Source of the DNA: Lysobacterales bacterium 66-474
GTDB lineage: Bacteria > Pseudomonadota > Gammaproteobacteria > Xanthomonadales > Rhodanobacteraceae
Direction: 5' to 3'
Assembly (NCBI GenBank): GCA_001899805.1
Contig: MKWP01000009.1
Coordinates: 124,001-188,000 of the forward strand
DNA length: 64,000 nt
Shown here: positions 53,988 through 63,717 of the stretch, piece by piece
Layout: each line of letters begins with the position of its first letter
Position numbering within the stretch: the stretch's first letter is position 1
The notes under the pieces: model-generated
What the model saw: the letters and a program-made list of their open reading frames with translations, nothing else
The model's database searches: none
What the model was told of the DNA's origin: nothing
Translations under genes and position numbers: made by a program

Positions 53988-55903
53988 GGCGTGATCGGCG
54001 CGGCGGCGGTCTGGGTCGCCGGGGTCGTGATGGGTGGCGGGCGATCGGAGGGCGGCGTGTCGGCCAGCCACTGGTCCAGCATCTTGCGCGCGATCGGCGC
54101 CGCCGCGCTGCCGCCCCATGCGCCACGCTCCAGCACCACCGCGATCGCGATCTGCGGATGGTCGGCGGGCGCGAAACAGATGAACCACGCGCGGTGGCGT
54201 TCGGCGAGGTATTGCGCGTTGCGGTTGGTGTTGTACGCCTCGCTGGTGCGCGAATAGCGCTCGGCGGTGCCGGTCTTGCCCGCGATGAGGTAGGGGAAGT
54301 CCTTGCCGATGCCGGCTTTGTAGGCGGTGCCGAGCGGGCTGTTGACCACGCCCAGCATGCCCTGCATGACCGCGGCGATGTCGGCTGGATCGTGCGTGAG
54401 CTGCCGGGGCGGCGCTTGCGGATAGGGTGTTTCCGGCGTCTCCAGTCCCTCGCTGGTCGCCGCCAGCAGGTGCGGCGTGTACGAGCGCCCGCCGTCGGCC
54501 AGCGATGCCAATGCGTGCGCCATCTGCATGGGCGTCACCATCCAGTAGCCCTGCCCGATGCCCGAGATCACGGTTTCACCCGGGTACCAGGGTTGCTTGA
54601 AGGTCTTGCGCTTCCATTCTGGCGACGGCAGCACGCCGCCGGTTTCGTCGGGCAGGTCGATGCCGGTGGGACTGCCGAAACCGAACTTGGCCATCCACTG
54701 GTCGAGCCTGCCGATGCCCATCTGCAGCGCCAGCGAATAGAAGTACGTGTTGACCGATTGCGTGATCGCCTGCATCAGGTTCACGCGGCCGGCGCCGTAG
54801 CGCTGGTCGTCGCGATAGCCGCGCGCGACGCCGGGAATGTAGAAGGTGCCGGTGGACAACACCGTATCGTCGGGTTTGCGCAAGCCGAGTTCGAGGCCAC
54901 CCAGCCCGATGAACGGCTTGACCGTGGAGCCCGGCGGATAGCCGCCGCGCATCGCGCGGTTCAGCAGCGGTTTTTCCGGGTCGTCCAGCAGCGCGGAGTA
55001 ATCGGCCTGGCTGATGCCGTTGACGAACAGGTTGGGATCGAAGCTCGGCACGGTCACCATCGCCAGCACGTTGCCGTTGCGCGGATCGATCGCGACCGCG
55101 GCGCCGGTCTGGCCCGCGAAGGCCGTGATCGTCGCCCTCTGCAGGCGTTCGTCGATGGTCAGGTAGAGGTTCCTGCCGGGTTTCGCCGGCACGCGTTGCA
55201 GCACGCGCAGCGGACGCTGGTCGGCGTTGACTTCGACCAGTTCGTAACCGGGCGTGCCGTGCAGCAGGTCTTCGTATTGCTTTTCGAGGCCGGTCTTGCC
55301 GACGTGGGTGGTGCCGGCGTAGCGGTCCGGATCGAGCCTCGCCTGCTCCTTCTCGTCGATGCGCCCGACGTAGCCGGTCACGTGCGCGAACTCGGCGCCG
55401 TAGGGATAGTTGCGCGTGAGGTAAGGGTCCACGCTCACGCCCGGGAACTGCCACTGGTCGACCGCGAAGCGGTCGCGCTCGCTTTCGGTGAGGCGGAATT
55501 TCAGCGGCACCTGCTCGAACGTGCGGTGCTGCCTGAGGCCCTGCTTGAAGCGGCGGATGTCGTCGTCGGTCAACGGCACCACCATCGCGAGGCGTTGCAG
55601 CATCGCGTCCATGTGCTGGACCTTGTCGGGGATCACGTCCAGCCGGAACGCCGGTATGTTGTCGGCCAGCAGTTTTCCCTCGCGATCGTAGATCAACCCG
55701 CGTGGCGGCGGCAGGTGGCGGAGGCGCACCCGGTTGGCCTTGGCGCGGGTCGAGTATTCGGCGTGCTCGTGCACCTGCAGGTAAACGAAGCGCCCGGCCA
55801 CCGCCAGCACCAGCGCCAGCATGATCGCGAAGCCGGCCAGCGCGCGGCGTCCGAAGCGCGCGCGCTTGGCGCGTTCGTCCGGCAGCTCGCCGTGGCCGTT
55901 CAT
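53984..55903 (-). CDS. mrdA: Penicillin-binding protein 2 (elongasome transpeptidase)
   Basis: 639 residues. One N-terminal transmembrane helix (ALAGFAIMLALVLAVAGRFVYL), pedestal domain, and a transpeptidase domain with the active-site GYPPGSTVKP (SxxK), the SVN motif in AITQSVNTYFY and KTGTAE (KTG box). Cross-links the cell wall during rod elongation with RodA. Ends in a Pro/Thr/Ala-rich tail. Overlaps both neighbours by 4 bp, an mreD-mrdA-rodA transcription unit. Confidence 0.98.
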   Translation of the reverse strand: MNGHGELPDERAKRARFGRRALAGFAIMLALVLAVAGRFVYLQVHEHAEYSTRAKANRVRLRHLPPPRGLIYDREGKLLADNIPAFRLDVIPDKVQHMDAMLQRLAMVVPLTDDDIRRFKQGLRQHRTFEQVPLKFRLTESERDRFAVDQWQFPGVSVDPYLTRNYPYGAEFAHVTGYVGRIDEKEQARLDPDRYAGTTHVGKTGLEKQYEDLLHGTPGYELVEVNADQRPLRVLQRVPAKPGRNLYLTIDERLQRATITAFAGQTGAAVAIDPRNGNVLAMVTVPSFDPNLFVNGISQADYSALLDDPEKPLLNRAMRGGYPPGSTVKPFIGLGGLELGLRKPDDTVLSTGTFYIPGVARGYRDDQRYGAGRVNLMQAITQSVNTYFYSLALQMGIGRLDQWMAKFGFGSPTGIDLPDETGGVLPSPEWKRKTFKQPWYPGETVISGIGQGYWMVTPMQMAHALASLADGGRSYTPHLLAATSEGLETPETPYPQAPPRQLTHDPADIAAVMQGMLGVVNSPLGTAYKAGIGKDFPYLIAGKTGTAERYSRTSEAYNTNRNAQYLAERHRAWFICFAPADHPQIAIAVVLERGAWGGSAAAPIARKMLDQWLADTPPSDRPPPITTPATQTAAAPITP

Positions 55904-56394
55904 GCCGCCTTGTTCCCGCGCAGGCGCGTGTTCACGTCATCCAGCAGCAGGAACACGAATGGCCAGATCGCCGCGCCCACCGCCGGCGACAGCCACGACA
56001 GCGCGGGCATCGGCGAGTCGCCCGCGAAGGCGCGGATCAGGGCCTGCAGCACCTGGTTGTTGAGCAGCAGCAGCCACACCGCCAGCGCCTGCTGCCACAT
56101 CGGGAAGAAGCGCAGGCGCGAACGGAAACGCAGCACGATGAACACCAGTACCGCGAGGCGCAGCGCCTGGTCGCCGAGCAGCGCACCGTTCAGGAGGTCG
56201 GCAACAATGCCGACGCAGAACGCGAGCCCGACGCTTACGCGATCGGAGGCTTCCAGCGACCAGTACATCAGCACCAGCGCCGGCCAGTACGGTTTGAGCG
56301 GCTGGATCAACGCCGGCAGCGGCATCAGCATCAGCAACAGTGCCAGCGCGATGCCGATCCAGAACGCCCAACCCTGTGCACGCATGCGGTTCAT
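55900..56394 (-). CDS. mreD: Rod-shape-determining membrane protein MreD
   Basis: 164 residues with five to six transmembrane segments (FWIGIALALLLMLMPLP, AVLVFIVLRFRSRL, ALAVWLLLLNNQVLQAL). The VGLAFCVGIVADLLNGALLGDQAL block is the MreD signature. Part of the elongasome with MreC and MreB; overlaps both neighbours by 4 bp. Confidence 0.95.
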   Translation of the reverse strand: MNRMRAQGWAFWIGIALALLLMLMPLPALIQPLKPYWPALVLMYWSLEASDRVSVGLAFCVGIVADLLNGALLGDQALRLAVLVFIVLRFRSRLRFFPMWQQALAVWLLLLNNQVLQALIRAFAGDSPMPALSWLSPAVGAAIWPFVFLLLDDVNTRLRGNKAA

Positions 56395-57380
56395 GGCGTG
56401 GTTCCTGCGGTCGCCGGTTGCGAGGGGACGGAGGGCATTAAATCGCTATTTAATGCCCTCCGTCCCCCTTGTGTCGCGCGTGGCGCCAGCGAATCCGGAG
56501 GGCCGACTTCCGGCGCGGGCGCGGGCGGGCCGACCGGGTCGGGCTGGTCGCGCAGCAGCAGCACCTCGCCGCTGCGCTCGAGTTGCGCCGCGGGCTTCAC
56601 CAGCGCCTCGAGGAACATCCCGGAAGCGTCGCGTTTCAACTGGGTCACGGTGCCGACGGGAAAGCCTGCCGGAAAGCGCCCGCCCAGGCCCGACGTGACC
56701 CATTGGTCGCCGTTCTTCACGTCCGACGACAAAGGCAGGTTCGGCACCACCAACTGGTCTGCGTCGCCGGTGCCATGCGCGATCCCGCGCAGGCCGGTGC
56801 GGCTGGCCATCACCGGCACCGCGTGGTCGGGGTCGATCACCAGCATCGCCACCGAAGCGTGCGGCAGGACCTCGACGATCTGACCCATCACGCCGTGCGA
56901 ATCGATCACGGTCTGGCCCACGTGCACGCCCTCGTCGACGCCGACGTTGAGCATCACGCGGTCGCGGGTAGGCCCGAGTTGCACGTCGATCAAGCGCGCC
57001 AGCTGCGCGTGCATGCCCAACAGTTGCTGCGTATCCAGCAATTGCTTCAGTCGCTCGTTCTGCTGGGTGACCGCATGCATGCGGTTGAGGCGCGCCTCGG
57101 CCAACAGCAGCGCTTCGCGCAGTTGCCGGTTTTCGTCGACCAGCTTGCTGTGCTGGGTGAGCGTGGTGCTGGCGGCGTGGATCCAGTCGGCGGGCGCCGC
57201 CGCCAGTTTGTAGATCGGCACGATCGCCGCCGCGCCGGCATAGCGGGCCCGGTGCAGCCAGCCGTTGCGATGGTCCAGCACCATCAGCACCGCGGCCAGC
57301 GCGAGATACGCAATCAGGCGCAGCGTGCCCGCGGTCGCATCCGAGAAGATCGGAGTGGATTCCTTTTGCGGAAGCGCCAT
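56391..57380 (-). CDS. mreC: Rod-shape-determining protein MreC
   Basis: 329 residues. One transmembrane helix (LRLIAYLALAAVLMVLDH), a coiled coil (residues about 70-115, KLVDENRQLREALLLAEARL) and the periplasmic double-barrel domain (GVDEGVHVGQTVID, GQWVTSGLGGRFPAGFPVG-type). It activates PBP2. The Pro-rich C-terminal tail contains residues about 305-319 encoded by a perfect 44-bp palindrome. The start was set at MALPQKE; an upstream in-frame codon would prepend 30 Cys/His-rich residues unlike the family. Confidence 0.95.
   Translation of the reverse strand: MALPQKESTPIFSDATAGTLRLIAYLALAAVLMVLDHRNGWLHRARYAGAAAIVPIYKLAAAPADWIHAASTTLTQHSKLVDENRQLREALLLAEARLNRMHAVTQQNERLKQLLDTQQLLGMHAQLARLIDVQLGPTRDRVMLNVGVDEGVHVGQTVIDSHGVMGQIVEVLPHASVAMLVIDPDHAVPVMASRTGLRGIAHGTGDADQLVVPNLPLSSDVKNGDQWVTSGLGGRFPAGFPVGTVTQLKRDASGMFLEALVKPAAQLERSGEVLLLRDQPDPVGPPAPAPEVGPPDSLAPRATQGGRRALNSDLMPSVPSQPATAGTTP
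56424..56467. repeat. Perfect 20-bp inverted repeat inside mreC
   Basis: Arms GGGGACGGAGGGCATTAAAT and ATTTAATGCCCTCCGTCCCC around a 4-base loop CGCT. It lies in frame in the 3' part of mreC and is AT-rich at its centre, unlike its surroundings. It looks like an inserted extragenic palindrome. Confidence 0.9.
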
Positions 57381-57490
57381 GGCGGTGCGGGTGGGGTGGA
57401 GCGGAGCTACAGCGTAACAACAATGTCGGCAAGCCGTGGCGGCATGGTCCACGAAAACGCCGCAAGCCAATGAAGCTTTTCAGCGCGCAC

Positions 57491-57682
57491 CTTGATCGAA
57501 GCGGTTGTTGTGGAAAGTCAGGGCGAAGGCGAGCGCTTACGCGATGCCGGGGGCATCGCGTGCCCGACTGAGCGCCCGGCCAAGGATGGCCGGGCCGGCG
57601 CCCGCACCACGGATGGTTGCCCGCCGTCACATCGCAGCGTCTGCGCGACAGTCAACGCAGTGATCAAGGACGATCGCACAAA
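57491..57682 (-). repeat. Short hairpin repeat (family 2), copy between mreB and mreC
   Basis: On the minus strand it begins TTTGTGCGATCGTCCTTGATC, holds stems ACCA-TCCG-TGGT, CCCGGCCA-TCC-TTGGCCGGG and CGCGATGCC-CCC-GGCATCGCG, and ends CCTGACTTTCCACAACAA with CCGCTTCGATCAAGG. Both ends match the copy at 61222-61370. The whole 334-bp mreB-mreC gap (57381-57714) has no gene. Confidence 0.7.
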
Positions 57683-57714
57683 CATGGTCCCGAGCACAGC
57701 AGGTTGTTCAAGGG

Positions 57715-58818
<1,104 letters not shown>

Positions 58819-58960
58819 CTAGTCATGCCACGATGGCCACGCAAGGCCGGAATCGCGGAAAAATGCGGGTTTCGTGAGCTGTTTGGCGACTCGGGTCGAA
58901 ACCGCGTGGCGCGGCCGTTACGATGTCCCGCTTGTGTCCAACCAGAAGGAACCCAGGCGA

Positions 58961-59899
58961 ATGTCCCGTGCCCTGATCTGCGGCTCGATGGCCTACGACA
59001 CCATCATGGTGTTCGAGGACCAGTTCAAGAACCACATCCTGCCGAACAAGGTGCACATGTTGAACGTGTCGTTCCTGGTGCCGCAGATGCGCCGCGAGTT
59101 CGGTGGCTGTGCCGGCAACATCGCCTACAACCTCAAGTTGCTGGGCGGCCATCCGATTCCGATGGCGACGGTGGGGCAGGATTTCGCGCCCTACCGCGAG
59201 TGGTTCCGGAGCCATGCCATCACGCTCGACCACGTGCGCGAAGTCCCCGACACCTTCACCGCGCAGGCCTTCATCACCACCGACCAGGACAACAACCAGA
59301 TCACGGCTTTCCATCCGGGTGCGATGGGTTGCAGCCAGCAGAACAAGGTGGGCGACGTGTCCGGCGTCGCGCTCGGCATCGTCGCGCCGGACGGGCGTGA
59401 CGGCATGTTGCAACACGCACGCGATTTCGCGGCACAGGGCACGCCCTTCATCTTTGATCCCGGCCAGGCCATGCCGCTGTTCAATGGCGAGGAATTCCGC
59501 GCCTTCATCGAACAGGCCGACTACGTGGCCGCCAACAGCTACGAAGCCAGCCTGTTGACCGAGCGCACCGGTTGGTCGGAAATCGAGATCGCGGCGAAGG
59601 TGAAGGCCTACATCGTCACCCGCGGTGCGGATGGCTCGATCATCCATGCCGGCGGCAAGGTGCATGTGATTCCCTCCGCCAGGCCTGCCGCCGTGGTCGA
59701 TCCCACCGGCTGCGGCGATGCGTACCGCGCCGGGCTGCTGCACGGGCTGCTGCAGGGATTCGACTGGCCGACCACCGGACGCATCGCGTCGTTGATGGGC
59801 GCGTTGAAGATCGCACGGCCCGGCACCCAGAACCATGGCTTCACGACGGACGAGTTCGCGGTCGAATACCGGCGGCAATTCGACAGGACGCTGGATTGA
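58961..59899 (+). CDS. PfkB-family carbohydrate/nucleoside kinase
   Basis: 312 residues. Ribokinase-fold kinase with the PfkB signature 2 DPTGCGDAYRAGLL, containing the catalytic Asp, and substrate-lid motif GGCAGNIAYNLKLLGG. Sequence resembles the bacterial adenosine-kinase-like group; the substrate is not proven. The start MSRALICGSMAYDT follows GAAGGA. Divergent from mreB with a 199-bp gap that shows no recognised site. Confidence 0.9.
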   Translation: MSRALICGSMAYDTIMVFEDQFKNHILPNKVHMLNVSFLVPQMRREFGGCAGNIAYNLKLLGGHPIPMATVGQDFAPYREWFRSHAITLDHVREVPDTFTAQAFITTDQDNNQITAFHPGAMGCSQQNKVGDVSGVALGIVAPDGRDGMLQHARDFAAQGTPFIFDPGQAMPLFNGEEFRAFIEQADYVAANSYEASLLTERTGWSEIEIAAKVKAYIVTRGADGSIIHAGGKVHVIPSARPAAVVDPTGCGDAYRAGLLHGLLQGFDWPTTGRIASLMGALKIARPGTQNHGFTTDEFAVEYRRQFDRTLD

Positions 59900-60014
59900 C
59901 TGCTTGCGGATCGCGTGCGTCGCGCCCGGCAGGGCGATGGTCGTGTGTGGCTTCGTTCAGGATCATCGGCAACAATGGTCCGACCGCACCGCAGACATTC
60001 ATACGGAGGCCACC

Positions 60015-60455
60015 ATGCACGTCGCACGCAACCTCATTCTTGCCACCTTGTTCGCCGCGGCACCCCTCGTGTACGCCGGCAGCGCGCAAGCCGCGGGTGA
60101 AATAAGCTGCAAGATGACCTTCGAGCTCCACGGCTGGTCCGCGTTCTACAAGAAGGCCGAGGGAACCGGCAACGTCACCTGCAGCAACGGCCAGTCGATG
60201 AGCGTGCACCTGCGCAGCCGCGGCGGCGGCCTGACCTTCGGCAAGCAGCAGATCGAAGGGATCGGCAAGTTCTCCGGCATCTTCCACATCGACGAGATCC
60301 TCGGGACCTATGCGACCGGTGGCGCGCACGCCGGCGCGGCGGCGTCGGCCAACGGCACGGTGATGACCAAGGGCAACGTGTCGTTGGCCATGAGCGGTAC
60401 CGGCAAGGGCTGGAACCTGGGCGTCGATTTCGGCAAGTTCACCATCAGCAGATAG
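60015..60455 (+). CDS. Small secreted protein of unknown function
   Basis: 146 residues with a signal peptide (ILATLFAAAPLVYAGSAQA, cleavage after AQA). The mature protein is glycine-rich with two cysteines (ISCKMTF, VTCSNG) that may pair, and beta-strand patterns such as HLRSRGGGLTFGKQQIEG. The layout hints at a small EipA/DUF1134-like exported barrel, but I am not certain. CGGAGG precedes the ATG. Confidence 0.75.
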   Translation: MHVARNLILATLFAAAPLVYAGSAQAAGEISCKMTFELHGWSAFYKKAEGTGNVTCSNGQSMSVHLRSRGGGLTFGKQQIEGIGKFSGIFHIDEILGTYATGGAHAGAAASANGTVMTKGNVSLAMSGTGKGWNLGVDFGKFTISR

Positions 60456-60494
60456 CCGCCCGTGCGCTACCATGCTGTTCCAGCGAGGGGCGGC

Positions 60495-61220
60495 ATGGCG
60501 ATACCCATCCTGATGTACCACAACGTGGCGGAAGTGCCGGAAGGGTTGCATCCGGACGGTCGCTGCCTGTACGTGACGCCCGCGGCCTTCACGGCGCAGA
60601 TGCAATTGCTGCGGCGCGCGGGTTATCGCGGCGTGTCGATGAGCCAGGCCATGCCGTACCTGCGCGGCGAAAAGCGCGGCCGGGTCGTGGCGATCACCTT
60701 CGATGACGGCTATCTCGACAACCTCGAGAACGCGATGCCGGTGCTGCAGCGCCACGGGTTCAGTGCGACCTGTTACATCGTCAACGGCTGCATCGGCAGG
60801 CACAACTTGTGGGATGCCGGGAATCTCGGCGTGCAAAAGCCGATGATGACCGTTGCGCAACTGCACGCATGGCGTGACGGCGGCATGGAAATCGGCGCGC
60901 ACAGCCGCACCCATCCGCACCTCACGGCTTGCAGCGATGCCGAACTGCAGGATGAGATCGTGGGTGGCAAGGCAGAGCTTGAGGGGTTGCTCGGCTTCGA
61001 AGTGCCGCAGTTCTGCTATCCGTTCGGCGATGCGGATGTGCGGGTCGCGCGGGTGGCACGCGCAGCGGGATACGCGGCGTCCCCAACGGTGCGGCGCGGA
61101 CGGGCGAAGCGTGGCACGGACCTTTTCATGCTGCCACGCGTCGCCATCGACAATGCCGATTCACTCGCGCATTTCGCGATCCGCACCTTCACGCCGTTCG
61201 AGGATTTCCGCGCTGCATGA
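60495..61220 (+). CDS. Polysaccharide deacetylase (NodB domain)
   Basis: 241 residues. The NodB motifs are ITFDDGYLDN (catalytic Asp and metal Asp) and HSRTHPHL (metal His pair), with CYPFGDAD as the third motif. CE4 enzymes remove acetyl groups from chitin-like or surface glycans. No signal peptide is visible, so it may act in the cytoplasm or at the membrane. GAGGGG precedes the ATG at 60495; a GTG at 60462 would add 11 residues. Confidence 0.9.
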   Translation: MAIPILMYHNVAEVPEGLHPDGRCLYVTPAAFTAQMQLLRRAGYRGVSMSQAMPYLRGEKRGRVVAITFDDGYLDNLENAMPVLQRHGFSATCYIVNGCIGRHNLWDAGNLGVQKPMMTVAQLHAWRDGGMEIGAHSRTHPHLTACSDAELQDEIVGGKAELEGLLGFEVPQFCYPFGDADVRVARVARAAGYAASPTVRRGRAKRGTDLFMLPRVAIDNADSLAHFAIRTFTPFEDFRAA

Positions 61221-61221
61221 T

Positions 61222-61370
61222 TGTGCGATCGTCCCTGATCGGCGCATATCGAACCATTTGACGTGGCATGTGTTGATGTGCTCGGGAACATCAGAACGGC
61301 CATCAAAGCCGCCATCCTTGGCCAAGAGCTCCGTGGCCTGACTTTTCACGACAGCCGCTTCGAGCAAGGC
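61222..61370 (+). repeat. Short hairpin repeat (family 2), copy after the deacetylase gene
   Basis: Begins TTGTGCGATCGTCCCTGATC, has GCCA-TCCT-TGGC, and ends TCCGTGGCCTGACTTTTCAC, GACAGCCGCTTCGAGCAAGG. Ends match 57491-57682 (minus) and the closing block matches 20709-20741. Fills the gap before the convergent DUF885 gene. Confidence 0.7.
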
Positions 61371-61373
61371 GTG

Positions 61374-63188
61374 TCAGCGTGCTTGTTGTGCGGGGATGAA
61401 CTGCTTGGCCACCGCTTCCGCGAGTTGATCCGGCGGCAGCAGGCCCTGCGACAGGATGAAGTCGTTGAACTGCTGCAGGTTGAACCGGTCGCCCAGCGCG
61501 ATTTCGGTGTGCGCGCGCAGTTCGAGGATGCGCGAGTAGCCGTAGAAGTACGCCGTGGCCTGGCCGGGCGAGCGGAACATGAAGCGGTCCAGTTCCTCGC
61601 GTGCAAAGGCCTCGGAAATGCCGACGTCGTTCACGAGGATGTCGTGCGCGCGCTGCCTGGTGATGAGGCCGAGGTTCAACATCGGGTCCAGGAAGGCACG
61701 CGCCGCGCGCAGCAGGCGCAACTGCAGCGCGATCATCTGTCCGCCCGGCGGCTCGTACTGCACCATCATCCATTCCGCGTACAGCGCCCAGCCTTCCACG
61801 TTCACGCTGTTGAACGCGAACAGCGAGCGCGCCAGCGACACCCCGTGCTCGACCATCGCCGAGAATTGCAGCTCGTGGCCGGGCCGGCCTTCGTGCGCGG
61901 TCAGCGTCCAGGCACAGGCCTTGCAGGTGAAGTCGTCGTAGACCTCGTTCTTGCCGTTGCCGCTGGGCGGGTTGCCGAGCGGCAGCACGAACTGCCCGCG
62001 CTCGCCGTGGTTGTTGATGAGCGGCGGCGGATCCATGTGCGGCGCGGGTTGCGCCGCGCTCTCGGCTTCCGAGGCCAGGCGCATGATCATCTTGCGCTGG
62101 GGCAGCGTGACGATGTGGTGTTCGCGGATGATCGCCTCGATCTTGCCGATCACGCCCTCGTAGTAGGGTTCGATGTTGTCGCGGTCGAGCTGCTGTTGCT
62201 TGAGCTGCTTGATGACGTCGCGGTAATCGGTGGCCTTGAAGCCCTCGGCCCTGGCGACGTAGGGTGCCAGCGTTTCCATCTCGGCCTGGATTTCCATGAA
62301 GGATTTCTCGGCCTGCTTGATCAGTTCCTGCGGCGGAATGTCGATGCCGACGTTCTTCAGGTTGTCGGCGTAGATCGCTTCGGGCAGGCGCGCGTCGGTG
62401 CGCGCGCGCGGCAGCACGGTGGATTTCACCCACGCGTCGTAGTCGTCCAATTGTTTCTGCAGGGCGTCCAGCGCCGGGCCGGCGCCCTCGATCTTGTACT
62501 TCGCGTACAGCTTGCGGACGCCGTCGACATAACGCCGGGTGTTGGCGAGGTTCTGTTCGACCTCGGCCTTGTAGGGACCCAGCAACTTCCCGTCGCCGGC
62601 CTTGGCCGCGAACAGCGCCTCGGCTTCCCGGGTGACGGGCGTGCAGCCGGGCGCCATGCCGACGTAGCACTTCAACCGCGCCAGCGCGTGCGGACGGCGT
62701 TCGGCCGACACCTGGTCCTGCAACAGTCCGAATTCGCCCTGGAAGATCGTCTGGCCTACATCGGTGTAGGGCAGCATGTACTGGTCCTGCAACTTGCTGC
62801 TGGCGATGAAGCGGTCCGCCGCGTGGATCATGATCTCCAGATCCTCGCGCACGTTGGCGTCGCCGATTTCGGCGAGGTCCTGCTGCAATGCGTCGCGTGC
62901 CCTGGACAGCGCCGCGCGCGAGCGCTCGCCCACGTTCGGCCGCAAGTCCACGACCTTGTCGTCGTAACCCGGCAGGCCGAACTGCGAGGCGAACTCCGGA
63001 TTGAATTCGGCCAGCACCTTCATCAACACCTGCGCGTAGCCATTGCTCTTCACGACCCACGCGGGCGGCGGCACCGGCGCCTTGTCGGGGCGCAGGTCGG
63101 GTTTGGCCGACGCGGGCGGCGGTGCGGCCAGCGCGGCGGGCGCGCACAGCGCGAAGGCGGCAACGGCGGCAAGGATTCGCGTGAACAT
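61374..63188 (-). CDS. Secreted DUF885-family protein (putative metallopeptidase-like)
   Basis: 604 residues with a signal peptide (RILAAVAAFALCAPAALA). The DUF885 core is clear: GLPGYDDKV near the start, and the conserved AHEGRPGHELQ motif, an HExxxxHE-like metal site, followed by WALYAEWMM and PGQATAYFYG. Members are presumed zinc peptidases of the periplasm; activity is untested. GGAGAA precedes the ATG at 63188. Confidence 0.9.
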   Translation of the reverse strand: MFTRILAAVAAFALCAPAALAAPPPASAKPDLRPDKAPVPPPAWVVKSNGYAQVLMKVLAEFNPEFASQFGLPGYDDKVVDLRPNVGERSRAALSRARDALQQDLAEIGDANVREDLEIMIHAADRFIASSKLQDQYMLPYTDVGQTIFQGEFGLLQDQVSAERRPHALARLKCYVGMAPGCTPVTREAEALFAAKAGDGKLLGPYKAEVEQNLANTRRYVDGVRKLYAKYKIEGAGPALDALQKQLDDYDAWVKSTVLPRARTDARLPEAIYADNLKNVGIDIPPQELIKQAEKSFMEIQAEMETLAPYVARAEGFKATDYRDVIKQLKQQQLDRDNIEPYYEGVIGKIEAIIREHHIVTLPQRKMIMRLASEAESAAQPAPHMDPPPLINNHGERGQFVLPLGNPPSGNGKNEVYDDFTCKACAWTLTAHEGRPGHELQFSAMVEHGVSLARSLFAFNSVNVEGWALYAEWMMVQYEPPGGQMIALQLRLLRAARAFLDPMLNLGLITRQRAHDILVNDVGISEAFAREELDRFMFRSPGQATAYFYGYSRILELRAHTEIALGDRFNLQQFNDFILSQGLLPPDQLAEAVAKQFIPAQQAR

Positions 63189-63310
63189 GCGGGTTCTCCG
63201 TGGCTTGTCTTCGCAAGCTAGCACGGCCGGGCGCGGCCGGGCATGGGCCGGAAGTCAGCAGCCGGAACGCGCCGCTAGAATCGATGCCCGGCTTTGCGGG
63301 AGCGCAGCGC

Positions 63311-63715
63311 GTGTCCGGTTCGGGTTGGGTCTTGCGTGCCGGCGGCTGCCATTGCGGCGCGGTGCGTTTCGAAATCGAAGTGGCGCCGCGGCCGCTGCTG
63401 CAGGAATGCACCTGTTCGATCTGCCGCATGACCGGCTTCGTGCACCTGATCGTGCCGGCCTCCCGCTTTCGTTTGCTGGGCGGTGGCGAGGCGCTGGTCG
63501 AGTATCGCTTCAACACCGGCGTGGCGCGGCACCTGTTCTGCAGGCATTGCGGCGTGAAATCGTTCTACGTGCCGCGCTCGCACCCGCACGGCTACAGCGT
63601 CAACGCGCGTTGCCTCGACGATGACGTGTTGGCGGATTGCGAATGGCTGCCGCCGTTCGACGACGCGGATCGCGACACGGCAACTGCAGCCATCGCGCAC
63701 TTTGCAGACGACTGA
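63311..63715 (+). CDS. GFA-family zinc-binding protein
   Basis: 134 residues from a GTG with GGGAG eight bases upstream; an ATG at 63284 without a ribosome-binding site would add 9 residues. The GFA signature is complete: GGCHCGAVRFE, ECTCSICRMTGF and FCRHCGVKSFY, the cysteines that bind two zinc ions. The founding member was linked to glutathione-formaldehyde adducts; most members have no proven function. Confidence 0.92.
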   Translation: MSGSGWVLRAGGCHCGAVRFEIEVAPRPLLQECTCSICRMTGFVHLIVPASRFRLLGGGEALVEYRFNTGVARHLFCRHCGVKSFYVPRSHPHGYSVNARCLDDDVLADCEWLPPFDDADRDTATAAIAHFADD

Positions 63716-63717
63716 AT

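Noticed and set aside
54158-56698. An 846-codon frame antisense to mrdA, mreD and part of mreC
   Set aside because: Shadow of three well-supported genes; it crosses gene borders and has no recognisable domain.
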